Origin: Candidatus Delongbacteria bacterium
GTDB taxonomy: Bacteria; JAGOEH01
DNA length: 7,958 nucleotides
Assembly: GCA_017997825.1 (NCBI GenBank)
Contig: JAGOEH010000142.1
Location: forward strand, 1-7,958
Reading direction: 5' to 3'
The notes under the pieces are model-generated. The model worked only from the letters and a program-made list of their open reading frames with translations, did not search any database and had not been told where the DNA came from. The translations under genes were made by a program, and so were the position numbers. Position 1 is the stretch's first letter. Each line of letters opens with the position of its first letter. Below are positions 1-6,293 of this stretch, in pieces.

Positions 1-1001
1 GTCATCAGGGGAATAGACGGTTCACCGGTATTTTCATCATCTCGGTCAATAGTGGCGTTCATTTCGGATCCGGCAAACAATCCGAGCATTTTATCGGTTT
101 GTTGATCCAAGCGATTGTGTTCGGTTTTGGTGCATACAACGGCATAGCCTTTATCTTTCATCATTTGGATCAGATTGAGTTTATCCTTGCGTTTTGAGCG
201 GCAGTTCAATTCGGGGTTCAAACCGGAGAATCCGGAATCATCGGTGACCTGAGTGCTCTCCGGGAGGAAATAAGCGGCGCCGCCGCCCATCAGAACCTCG
301 ATTTCATATTCTTCTGCCAGTTGACGAGCGATTTCAGTTTCTTTTCCTCGATCCATTATATTGGCAAAAAATCCGGCCGGAGTGGCATGCGTCAAACGCG
401 TATCGGTGATCAATCCGGTAGGGATCTGTTTTTTTTCGGCTATATCCAGCATGGTTTCGGTTGGATAGCCATCGGCATCCAATCCGACCATTCCGGAACG
501 GGACTTTTTCCCTGAAGCGATCGAGGTCGCCGCTTCCGATGAGCCGGTTACAATCTGGCCATACTGGTTGTTCAGGCACATCCCGGTGACTCCTTCATTC
601 ATGATCCGTTCAAAAAAGGTGCGATTGGGGTTCTGAAGAGCTATATTCCGATACAGAAGAAAGGCCATATGGGAGAAACCAAGACCATCGCCGATTACCA
701 CTATCACCCGAACCCGATTGGCCAGGGCCTGGTTGATAACCGGAAAAAAATCGGTGTTTTGATGAACGCCTTGGAGCTGCCGGGTGTATTCCTCGGGTCC
801 GATCGCCCCGATGGGTATCGGAGCACTGGTATGGGCACCGGTTGACCAGGTTACCTGCAGGCTGTCCGCCAGCACCTGGTTCAGCATTTTGGACGCCTTG
901 TTCCCGGCAGACCAAAACAATTGATCACCGGTCTTTTCCTTTTTACTGCAGTTGATCAGTAATCCTATTGCGCACAAGAGTAAAGCAATCGAACGTAGCA
1001 T
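1..1001 (-). CDS. Alkaline phosphatase family lipoprotein, 5' part (C-terminus outside window)
   Basis: Probably a metal-dependent phosphomonoesterase anchored to a membrane on the periplasmic or outer face. About 333 codons are visible. The frame is open to the left edge, so the C-terminal metal ligands are not seen. Residues 1-18 form a lipoprotein signal: a hydrophobic stretch ending Leu-Ile-Asn-Cys18, followed by Ser-Lys-Lys. Asn just before the Cys is unusual outside lineages with relaxed lipoboxes. Family motifs appear in the expected order: VIGDGLGFSH with metal ligand D105 (E. coli PhoA D51), TGSSEAATSIASG with nucleophile S154 (PhoA S102), and LTHATPAGFF with H205 and T207 (PhoA D153 and T155). 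PhoA D101 is Gly here. His at the 153 position also occurs in mammalian enzymes. The ATG at 1001 is supported by GGGAGAG at 1012-1006 and by the signal peptide that follows. It is transcribed divergently from the symporter. The substrate is unknown; phosphate-starvation control is plausible but no Pho box was recognised. Confidence 0.9.
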   Translation of the reverse strand, partial: MLRSIALLLCAIGLLINCSKKEKTGDQLFWSAGNKASKMLNQVLADSLQVTWSTGAHTSAPIPIGAIGPEEYTRQLQGVHQNTDFFPVINQALANRVRVIVVIGDGLGFSHMAFLLYRNIALQNPNRTFFERIMNEGVTGMCLNNQYGQIVTGSSEAATSIASGKKSRSGMVGLDADGYPTETMLDIAEKKQIPTGLITDTRLTHATPAGFFANIMDRGKETEIARQLAEEYEIEVLMGGGAAYFLPESTQVTDDSGFSGLNPELNCRSKRKDKLNLIQMMKDKGYAVVCTKTEHNRLDQQTDKMLGLFAGSEMNATIDRDDENTGEPSIPLM

Positions 1002-1040
1002 CAGACTCTCCCAGTTTAGACGGGTTCATTCTCCAGTCGG

Positions 1041-1086
1041 CCGATCAGGCTAAGATCCGATTCAATCGATCGGTTGAGCCGATCAG
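1041..1086 (-). other. Inverted-repeat cluster in the phosphatase mRNA leader
   Basis: Just downstream of the predicted start site, the minus strand carries GATCGG (1084-1079), CCGATC (1073-1068), ATCGG (1061-1057) and GATCGG (1046-1041). The first two form a perfect 6-bp stem with a 5-nt loop about seven bases from the predicted RNA 5' end. The second segment could pair instead with the third (5 bp) or the fourth (6 bp), so the pairings exclude one another. The 9-mer GCCGATCAG occurs twice in direct orientation on the plus strand (1040-1048 and 1078-1086). The structure is seen; a role in mRNA stability or regulation is inference. Confidence 0.4.
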
Positions 1087-1097
1087 AGGTGGATAAA

Positions 1098-1126
1098 ATT
1101 ATAACCAAAACCGGAACGCCGCGCAA
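1098..1126 (-). promoter_or_regulatory. Predicted sigma-70 type promoter for the phosphatase gene
   Basis: Read on the minus strand, TTGCGC (1126-1121) is followed after exactly 17 bp by a perfect TATAAT (1103-1098). The transcript would start near 1091, giving a leader of about 90 nt before the phosphatase ATG at 1001. The -35 box matches the consensus only in its TTG half; the -10 box and the spacing are ideal. Other sigma factors cannot be excluded. Confidence 0.65.
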
Positions 1127-1238
1127 GTCATTTTTGGGGGGATTAACAACCCATTCGATAAATCCGATGGTTGGAGAAGAAACGAATTGAAGAAAGCGAA
1201 TCATGGGAGAGCCCCCGACGGTCAGGGCGTTATGGAGC

Positions 1239-1273
1239 GGGAACCCAACACGATCGGGGTTCTCTAAAAACCC
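1239..1273. repeat. Alternating GGGTT/AACCC inverted repeats
   Basis: GGGAACCC (1239-1246) can pair with GGGTTCTC (1257-1264) in an 8-bp stem with one G-T pair and a 10-nt loop. The same GGGTT (1257-1261) can pair instead with AACCC (1269-1273). No T-run follows on either strand, so it does not look like an intrinsic terminator. It lies upstream of both predicted promoters and is therefore outside both main leaders. It could be a protein-binding inverted repeat or chance. Confidence 0.3.
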
Positions 1274-1331
1274 TTGTTATCCAAGCTAAAAACTCTGAAT
1301 CTGAAACTTTAGATGTTTTTAAAGAAAACTC

Positions 1332-1359
1332 TTGTCAAACGGCTGAGGAGTGTTATATT
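1332..1359 (+). promoter_or_regulatory. Predicted extended -10 promoter for the symporter operon
   Basis: TTGTCA (1332-1337), a 16-bp spacer and TATATT (1354-1359), preceded by TG one base upstream (1351-1352), form a good sigma-70 promoter with an extended -10 element. Transcription would begin near 1366, leaving a leader of about 30 nt that contains GAGGAAG (1386-1392), the ribosome binding site five bases before the symporter ATG. Confidence 0.65.
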
Positions 1360-1397
1360 ATTCAGGATAATCCACCATACCCGATGAGGAAGCGACG

Positions 1398-2738
1398 ATG
1401 AGTCTGTTGAAAAGTTATTTCAAAGTGAATCTGTTATATCGAATGCTGGGCGCATTGGTGATTGGGATGATGAGCGGATTATTCCTTTGGTGGATCCAGC
1501 TCCATACTGATCTACCGATTCCGGATTTTCTCCGGATTTATGTTCAGCCGCTGGGGATGATCCTGGTCAGTTTATTGAAGATGGTGGTCATCCCGATCGT
1601 ATTCTTTTCACTGATTGCGGGTGCATCCAGTCTGCCGCTCAAGCAGTTTGGGCGGGTTGGATTGAAGGTCATGGGATGGTATATTGGAACCTCGCTGATC
1701 GCTGCTCTTTTGGGGACAGCCATCGCGCTGTGGATCCGGCCGGGGGAGAGCGTCATTGACTTCAATCGGTTATCGGGCACTCAGGCTTTGGAATCGGGGA
1801 TCCCGGAACAAATCCATTTAGGGATCGGACAGCTTTTGATCGGAATGTTCGAGAATCCTTTTTCATCTCTGAGCCGCAGCCAATTCCTGCCCATTATCGT
1901 ATTTGCCATTCTGTTCGGGTTGGCTTACCGGGTCGTTTTGGAGCAGAACCGGACCGAAACCAACCGGGATTATTTATCGCCGATCCTGAACCTAATCAAT
2001 CAAAGCCTGTTTAGAATTGTGGATTGGATCATGGAGTATGCTCCGGTCGGCATTCTGGCCTTATCCATTGTCAATTTTTCGAGTTTGGGGCCTCAGTTGA
2101 TTCTCCCCTATTTTCGATTGGCTGTAGGGGTAATTCTTGGTATTATGGTAATGATTGGGGTGGTTTATTCGGGATTGGTAATGATTTTTCTCCGCCGTTC
2201 GCCCTGGGGAATCTACAAACAAATTCAATCCGCCATCATAACGGCATTTGTGACCCGCAGCAGTGCGGCGACGCTGCCGATCACCCTAAAGACTGTGATC
2301 CAGCGGTTGGGCGTTCGGCGGGAATTGGCAGAATTTTCTTTACCCCTGGGAGCCACCATCAACATGGATGGAGTCTGCATTCATTTGCCGATGTTTGCGG
2401 TTTTGGCGGCGGCTCTGTTCAGTATTCCGCTTGGATTCAGCCGGATCAGCATGATGGTTTTGATGACGGTACTGGCCAGTATTGGGGCCGGAGGGGTGCC
2501 GGGGGGTAGTCTAATGCTGCTGTTCATCATTCTGGATGCCATCGGGCTGAGTGAAACCCAAACCGCCAGTATTGTTCTGTTTGCGATGGGTATCAATCCA
2601 ATTCTGGATATGTTCGAGACGGCCAACAATGTAACCGGCGATATAATTTGCACTTACGTTGTGGGGACCAAAGAAAACATGATCGAACCGATTCTACGGA
2701 AGGAAGGAGAATCCGATGGATTTGTGGAAAAAGCTTAA
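1398..2738 (+). CDS. Dicarboxylate/amino acid:cation symporter (SDF/DAACS family)
   Basis: An inner-membrane secondary transporter that couples uptake of an amino acid or carboxylate to Na+ or H+. At 446 residues it is of normal family length and strongly hydrophobic throughout. The conserved core is present in order: hairpin 1 TRSSAATLP (287-295), the TM7 NMDG motif (322-325), hairpin 2 ASIGAGGVPGGS, and TM8 with D404, T408, N411 and D415, which match GltPh D394, T398, N401 and D405. The substrate side-chain site is atypical: the GltPh R397 position is Glu407, the T314 position is Val326 and the D390 position is Asn400, while the hairpin-1 Arg (GltPh R276) is kept as R287. Aspartate or glutamate is therefore an unlikely substrate, and a neutral or basic amino acid is more plausible (inference). 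The start is supported by GAGGAAG five bases upstream and an extended -10 promoter. The 3' end overlaps the SPFH gene by 23 bp. Confidence 0.93.
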   Translation: MSLLKSYFKVNLLYRMLGALVIGMMSGLFLWWIQLHTDLPIPDFLRIYVQPLGMILVSLLKMVVIPIVFFSLIAGASSLPLKQFGRVGLKVMGWYIGTSLIAALLGTAIALWIRPGESVIDFNRLSGTQALESGIPEQIHLGIGQLLIGMFENPFSSLSRSQFLPIIVFAILFGLAYRVVLEQNRTETNRDYLSPILNLINQSLFRIVDWIMEYAPVGILALSIVNFSSLGPQLILPYFRLAVGVILGIMVMIGVVYSGLVMIFLRRSPWGIYKQIQSAIITAFVTRSSAATLPITLKTVIQRLGVRRELAEFSLPLGATINMDGVCIHLPMFAVLAAALFSIPLGFSRISMMVLMTVLASIGAGGVPGGSLMLLFIILDAIGLSETQTASIVLFAMGINPILDMFETANNVTGDIICTYVVGTKENMIEPILRKEGESDGFVEKA

Positions 2739-3834
2739 GGGCGAGTTGATTGATATCATTGAATGGCTGGACACATCCAGTGATATCATGGTGTATCGTT
2801 TTGAACGATATGGTAATGAGATCAAATATGGAGCTCAATTGGTGGTGCGTGAGTCCCAGAACTGTGTTTTCATTAATGAGGGTCAATTGGCGGATGTATT
2901 CGGGCCGGGCACTTACACCCTGGAGACGAAGAACATGCCGATTCTGACGACGCTGAAGGGATGGAAATACGGATTTGCCAGTCCGTTCAAGGCCGAAGTT
3001 TACTTTGTCAATATGAAGAATTTTACCAATCAAAAATGGGGAACCATGAATCCGGTGATGATGAGGGATCCGGAGTTTGGGCCGATCCGGATACGGGCAT
3101 TCGGGACCTATACGATGAGGGTCAAGGATCCGGGATTATTCCTGAAGGAGATCGTAGGGACCGACAAGGATTTTACGACCGAGGAGATCAGTACGCAATT
3201 GAGGAATCTGATTGTATCGCGGTTTTCGGATGTGATTGGCGAGAGTAAGATTCCGATCTTGGATTTAGCGGCCAATTATGATGAGATGGGGGGGTATGTC
3301 ACCCAGCGGATTCAGCAGGATTTTCTAAGTTATGGGCTGGATGTCAACAAGTTGTTGGTGGAGAATATATCGTTGCCGCCGGCGGTTGAGGAGGCATTGG
3401 ACAAGCGAAGCAGTATGGGAATTGTCGGCAATCTTCAGAATTACATGCAGTTTCAGGCTGCCAATGCCATGCAGGATGCAGCGGCCAATCCCGGAGGGGT
3501 AGCGGCCGGAGGGATTGGTATGGGAATGGGATTTGCCATGGCCAATCAGATGGCTCAATCGATGGCCGGTCAGATGCCGCAGGCTCCGGGAAGCTCTCCT
3601 TCCGGACCGCCTCCCCTGCCGAATGCCACTGTAATGTTTTATGTAGCGGTCAACAACCAGCAATCGGGACCGTTCGATCTGAATGCTATCCGTCAGATGA
3701 TCGGGCAGGGATCCATACAGCGGACCCATCTGGTCTGGCGGGCCGGAATGAGTCAATGGATACCGGCCGACCAGGCTCCCGAACTAACATCATTCTTCGG
3801 TTCCATTCCACCTCCCTTACCTCCGACCCCATAA
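2716..3834 (+). CDS. SPFH-domain (stomatin/prohibitin, YdjI-like) protein with C-terminal GYF_2 domain
   Basis: A stomatin/prohibitin-like scaffold, probably on the cytoplasmic face of the membrane. Residues 1-250 match the YdjI-like (COG4260) SPFH family, including a start resembling family members (MDLWKKLKGELIDIIEW) and signatures such as ADVFGPGTYTLET and DPEFGPIRIRAFGTY. Residues 256-304 are a Gly/Ala/Met- then Pro-rich linker. A GYF_2 domain follows at about 306-363 (FYVAVNNQQSGPF, then LVWRAGMSQWIPA), and the tail is proline-rich (PPPLPPTP). Many relatives carry a zinc ribbon at this end instead. No transmembrane helix is evident. AAGGAG (2704-2709) lies six bases before the ATG, inside the end of the symporter gene, implying co-transcription. 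The zinc-ribbon gene downstream mirrors the ydjG-ydjI pairing of the B. subtilis pspA-ydjGHI membrane-stress operon. GYF_2 domains are thought to bind proline-rich peptides, so self-association through the tail is possible. Confidence 0.9.
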   Translation: MDLWKKLKGELIDIIEWLDTSSDIMVYRFERYGNEIKYGAQLVVRESQNCVFINEGQLADVFGPGTYTLETKNMPILTTLKGWKYGFASPFKAEVYFVNMKNFTNQKWGTMNPVMMRDPEFGPIRIRAFGTYTMRVKDPGLFLKEIVGTDKDFTTEEISTQLRNLIVSRFSDVIGESKIPILDLAANYDEMGGYVTQRIQQDFLSYGLDVNKLLVENISLPPAVEEALDKRSSMGIVGNLQNYMQFQAANAMQDAAANPGGVAAGGIGMGMGFAMANQMAQSMAGQMPQAPGSSPSGPPPLPNATVMFYVAVNNQQSGPFDLNAIRQMIGQGSIQRTHLVWRAGMSQWIPADQAPELTSFFGSIPPPLPPTP

Positions 3835-3910
3835 CCGGTATTATAGACGGAGGATCAATCATTCTAACCTTGATAGTCCTGAGCAATCTCAATTCCGACA
3901 GGAGCCGGCG

Positions 3911-4960
3911 ATGAGTGAATTTAAATGCCCCCAATGTGGGGCTATTCTGAATTATGAGCCTGGAACAACCCATATCAAGTGTTCCTATTGTCAGCATGAA
4001 AGCCCGATTGAGCTGCGGGAGGTTACGATTGAAGAAGAGAATTACCAGACCTATCTGGATCAGTTAAAGAACTCGGAAGTCACCAGTGATATTCATCTGG
4101 TACAATGCAGCGGATGCGGGGCCAGAATGGAGATGAAGCCTAACCTGACCTCCGATCGATGTCCCTTTTGCGGTACCAGCCTGATTGTCAAGGAAGCCGA
4201 GATGACCCGATTGATCAAGCCGCGTTATTTGCTGCCGTTCAAGATCAAGGACAAAGAAGCTCAGAACGCATTCCGGAACTGGATCTCACATTTGTGGTTT
4301 GCGCCGAATGCCCTCAAGCATCAGGCCAGGGAAAACAAGGGGATGACGGGGATCTATCTTCCCTTTTGGACCTATGACTGCCAAACCAGCAGCGAGTATA
4401 CCGGCCAACGGGGAGAGGATTACTGGGTCACCGAGGGCAGCGGAAACAACAAGCGTCAAACCCGACATACCCGCTGGCACTCGGTTCAGGGACATCTGGA
4501 CCAAGCCTTCGATGATATTTTGCTTTCGGCCAGCCAATCTTTACCGTCGGACTACATCAATCGGCTGCAGCCATGGGACCTGCATCAATTGGTGGAATAT
4601 AGCGAGGATTATCTGACCGGATTCAGGACCGAGAGCTACCAGATCGACGTGGAAAACGGATTCAATACCGCGCGGCAGATCATCGACAGCGAAATCCGGC
4701 AGGCCATTGGCCGGCAAATCGGGGGAGATCATCAACGGATCAGTACGCTGGACACCCAAATCCGGGATATCACCTTCAAACATATTTTGCTGCCGGTATG
4801 GCTGAATGCTTACAAATTCAAGTCTAAAACCTATCGATTCATGGTGAATGCCCGAACCGGATCGGTTCAGGGGGAACGTCCATGGAGCGTTATCAAGATC
4901 ACGCTGTTGATTCTGGTGGTGGTGATCGTGCTGGTTATTCTGATGGCCAATCACCAGTAA
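3911..4960 (+). CDS. Membrane-anchored double zinc-ribbon protein (YdjG-like)
   Basis: Probably a partner of the upstream SPFH protein in a membrane-associated complex. It has 349 residues. Zinc ribbon 1 is C6-x2-C9 with C24-x2-C27, and zinc ribbon 2 is C66-x2-C69 with C84-x2-C87. A conserved-looking central region of about 230 residues contains a YLPFW motif (GIYLPFWTYD) and a late LLPVWL motif. One transmembrane helix at the extreme C-terminus (VIKITLLILVVVIVLVILMA) is followed by only a few residues, like a tail anchor with the bulk in the cytoplasm. AGGAG (3900-3904) sits six bases before the ATG. The gap to the SPFH gene is 76 bp with no clear terminator, so the two are probably one transcript. 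Homologues are often labelled primosomal protein N' or helicase because of the zinc ribbons, but no Walker or helicase motif is present. The molecular function is unknown. Confidence 0.85.
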   Translation: MSEFKCPQCGAILNYEPGTTHIKCSYCQHESPIELREVTIEEENYQTYLDQLKNSEVTSDIHLVQCSGCGARMEMKPNLTSDRCPFCGTSLIVKEAEMTRLIKPRYLLPFKIKDKEAQNAFRNWISHLWFAPNALKHQARENKGMTGIYLPFWTYDCQTSSEYTGQRGEDYWVTEGSGNNKRQTRHTRWHSVQGHLDQAFDDILLSASQSLPSDYINRLQPWDLHQLVEYSEDYLTGFRTESYQIDVENGFNTARQIIDSEIRQAIGRQIGGDHQRISTLDTQIRDITFKHILLPVWLNAYKFKSKTYRFMVNARTGSVQGERPWSVIKITLLILVVVIVLVILMANHQ

Positions 4961-4997
4961 TCATGCATAAATAATGATGATATTCATTAAATATAGC

Positions 4998-5026
4998 TTG
5001 CTTTTTGGGAATAATCGATGTATTTT
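4998..5026 (+). promoter_or_regulatory. Predicted promoter for the acidic-protein/ABC importer operon
   Basis: TTGCTT (4998-5003), a 17-bp spacer and TATTTT (5021-5026) give a plausible sigma-70 promoter with a start near 5033. The 37 bp just upstream (4961-4997) have only about eight G or C bases and could act as an UP element. No T-run terminator for the preceding gene is visible, so some read-through is possible. Confidence 0.5.
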
Positions 5027-5073
5027 GGGCGCGATTCAAGCGAAAAAAAGGAATCAAGCCACCACGGAAAATT

Positions 5074-5080
5074 AAAGGAG
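5074..5080 (+). promoter_or_regulatory. Ribosome binding site fixing the acidic gene start at 5087
   Basis: AAAGGAG lies six bases before the ATG at 5087. An in-frame ATG at 5018 would add 23 residues, but it lacks a ribosome binding site and lies upstream of the predicted transcription start, so 5087 is preferred. Confidence 0.75.
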
Positions 5081-5086
5081 AGCCCT

Positions 5087-5362
5087 ATGGCTGAGAACAT
5101 CTTTCACCGATCTTCTTCCCAATCTGATCCTTTTGTTGATTCATTTCCCGGTTTCCTCACCCTATCCGAATTCGAACGGGAGGGATTCCGGCTCAAATCG
5201 AACGAGGATGATGAGTATCCTTATCAAGAGGGATTCGAGGATGACGGGTATTTTGAAGACAAGGATTTTGAGGAGGATGATGAATTTGATGAGGATGATT
5301 ATGACGATCAGGAGCTTGAGGAAGATGAAGATTATGATGACATGATCGATGATGAGGATTGA
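5087..5362 (+). CDS. Small highly acidic protein of unknown function
   Basis: A 91-residue protein that I do not recognise. Residues 1-39 are of mixed composition and contain a Phe-rich segment (about 16-34) that could be a short structured or binding element. Residues 40-91 are almost entirely acidic: 34 of 52 are Asp or Glu, interspersed with Tyr and Phe and with one Lys. There is no signal peptide or membrane segment, so it is presumably cytosolic. It is the first gene after the predicted promoter at 4998-5026 and has a strong ribosome binding site. Its last 14 bp overlap the binding-protein gene, which suggests translational coupling to the ABC importer. Such tails may bind cations, mimic nucleic acid or act as a disordered chaperone-like segment; none of these is demonstrated. 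The pure GAG/GAT/GAC codon run could be chance reading, but the ribosome binding site, promoter and coupling argue for a real gene. Confidence 0.75.
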   Translation: MAENIFHRSSSQSDPFVDSFPGFLTLSEFEREGFRLKSNEDDEYPYQEGFEDDGYFEDKDFEEDDEFDEDDYDDQELEEDEDYDDMIDDED

Positions 5363-6293
5363 CTGCAGCCGGATCGGCCTGGTGCTGTTTCTGATTATTT
5401 ATGTACACTCCGGGTTGTGGGCATACCCCCCGACAGGCGATTCGGTGGTGATTATCGCTCCGGCTTCACCTTCATCCATCCCGTTGATCGCCGCATCCCG
5501 AAGGATGGCCGGAACCCGTATCCAGTTGTTTACCAATCACTCGCAGGCTCATTCTTTATTTCTGAAAGACCATAACCGGCTATTGAGCACCGGATTATCG
5601 GTAGCGATCCGGTTTTATCAAGAGGGCATTCCCGTAAGGATTCTCAGTTCGCATATTGCCGGTATGACCTATCTGATCACACTCCGGCCGGATATCAAAT
5701 CATTCGGGGATCTTCGGCATTCCGTCATCGTGTTGCCATTTGAAGGATCTCCGATCGAGGAGATTACCACTTATTTTATCCGGCATCAGGGATTGCGTGT
5801 TCCGGAGGATATCCGTTTTCGATATTCGCCGCTGGAGGCGAGTGTGGAACTGATCCGGCAGGGGAAAATCCAGGCGGCGGTTCTCCCTGAACCCTATGGA
5901 TCGTTGATGCTCAGCCGGGGAATAGCCATCCATCCTTCCTTGGATTATTATCAATTGTGGAAGGAATCGACCGGGCAATCCAACGGTTATCCCCAGGTTG
6001 TTCTGATCGCCAAATCGGAATGGAGCGCTCTCAATTCAGCGTATATCCAGCGGTTACACCGGATGATCCGGGAGGCCATGATCCGGATCGAGCAGAATCC
6101 GGATGAAGCGCTCGAGATCGCCGGCGATTCGTTTCATCTTCCCCAGGCGGTTCTTCGATCCTCCATCCAGCGAATCCGTTACCAGTTTATCAGCGAGCAT
6201 GAAATGGAGCAGGCTATCTACGCCTATTACCGAATCATTGGAAAACCCCTGAATGAATCATTTAAGAATATTTTCTATCTCCCTGCGCAATAA
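5349..6293 (+). CDS. ABC transporter substrate-binding protein (NMT1/SsuA-like)
   Basis: The extracytoplasmic solute receptor of an ABC importer, 314 residues. A signal peptide covers about residues 1-25: Arg near the start, a hydrophobic core LVLFLIIYV, and a probable signal peptidase I site after LWA25. No lipobox Cys is suitably placed. The mature part reads as a two-lobed type-2 periplasmic binding protein: a first strand VVIIAPASPSSIPLIAA, a segment with SFGDLRHSVIVLP resembling the domain-crossing part of nitrate/sulfonate/taurine receptors, and LPEPYGSLML at 179-188. The permease and ATPase genes follow directly, confirming the role. The substrate cannot be deduced. ATG codons at 5349 and 5352 are both possible. 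Neither has a good ribosome binding site, and the start lies inside the acidic gene, so translation is probably coupled. The 3' end overlaps the permease gene by 41 bp. Confidence 0.87.
   Translation: MMRIDCSRIGLVLFLIIYVHSGLWAYPPTGDSVVIIAPASPSSIPLIAASRRMAGTRIQLFTNHSQAHSLFLKDHNRLLSTGLSVAIRFYQEGIPVRILSSHIAGMTYLITLRPDIKSFGDLRHSVIVLPFEGSPIEEITTYFIRHQGLRVPEDIRFRYSPLEASVELIRQGKIQAAVLPEPYGSLMLSRGIAIHPSLDYYQLWKESTGQSNGYPQVVLIAKSEWSALNSAYIQRLHRMIREAMIRIEQNPDEALEIAGDSFHLPQAVLRSSIQRIRYQFISEHEMEQAIYAYYRIIGKPLNESFKNIFYLPAQ

Larger units (their letters stand above)
1002..1397. other. Divergent intergenic region between phosphatase and symporter
   Basis: I find no convincing gene in this stretch of about 400 bp. 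It holds a minus-strand promoter for the phosphatase (1098-1126), a plus-strand promoter for the symporter (1332-1359), an inverted-repeat cluster in the phosphatase leader (1041-1086) and a second set of complementary segments (1239-1273). The part from 1265 to 1340 is AT-rich. Short open frames on both strands (1016-1204 minus, 1171-1401 plus) overlap these promoters, lack good ribosome binding sites and resemble nothing I recognise. Confidence 0.7.

Noticed and set aside
1016-1204. 62-codon minus-strand open frame upstream of the phosphatase
   Set aside because: It contains the predicted phosphatase promoter with a perfect TATAAT, has no good ribosome binding site, and resembles no family I know.
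1171-1401. 76-codon plus-strand open frame overlapping the symporter start by 4 bp
   Set aside because: The predicted symporter promoter (1332-1359) lies inside it, its start has no ribosome binding site, and its composition is not protein-like.
2024-2509. 161-codon open frame inside the symporter gene in another frame
   Set aside because: It is a shadow frame rich in Gly, His and Cys that is fully covered by the clearly recognisable symporter.
3911-4960. Primosomal protein N' or helicase annotation for the zinc-ribbon protein
   Set aside because: Only the zinc ribbons support that label. There are no Walker or helicase motifs, and there is a C-terminal membrane helix.
4973-4988. AATGA/TCATT inverted repeat after the zinc-ribbon gene as a terminator
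   Set aside because: The stem is only five weak base pairs and no T-run follows directly.
5018-5086. Longer start for the acidic protein at 5018
   Set aside because: It has no ribosome binding site and falls upstream of the predicted transcription start; AAAGGAG fits the ATG at 5087.
5271-5276. Strong internal Shine-Dalgarno-like AGGAGG in the acidic gene
   Set aside because: It follows from consecutive Glu/Asp codons (GAG GAG GAT), and no separate downstream gene starts at a suitable distance.
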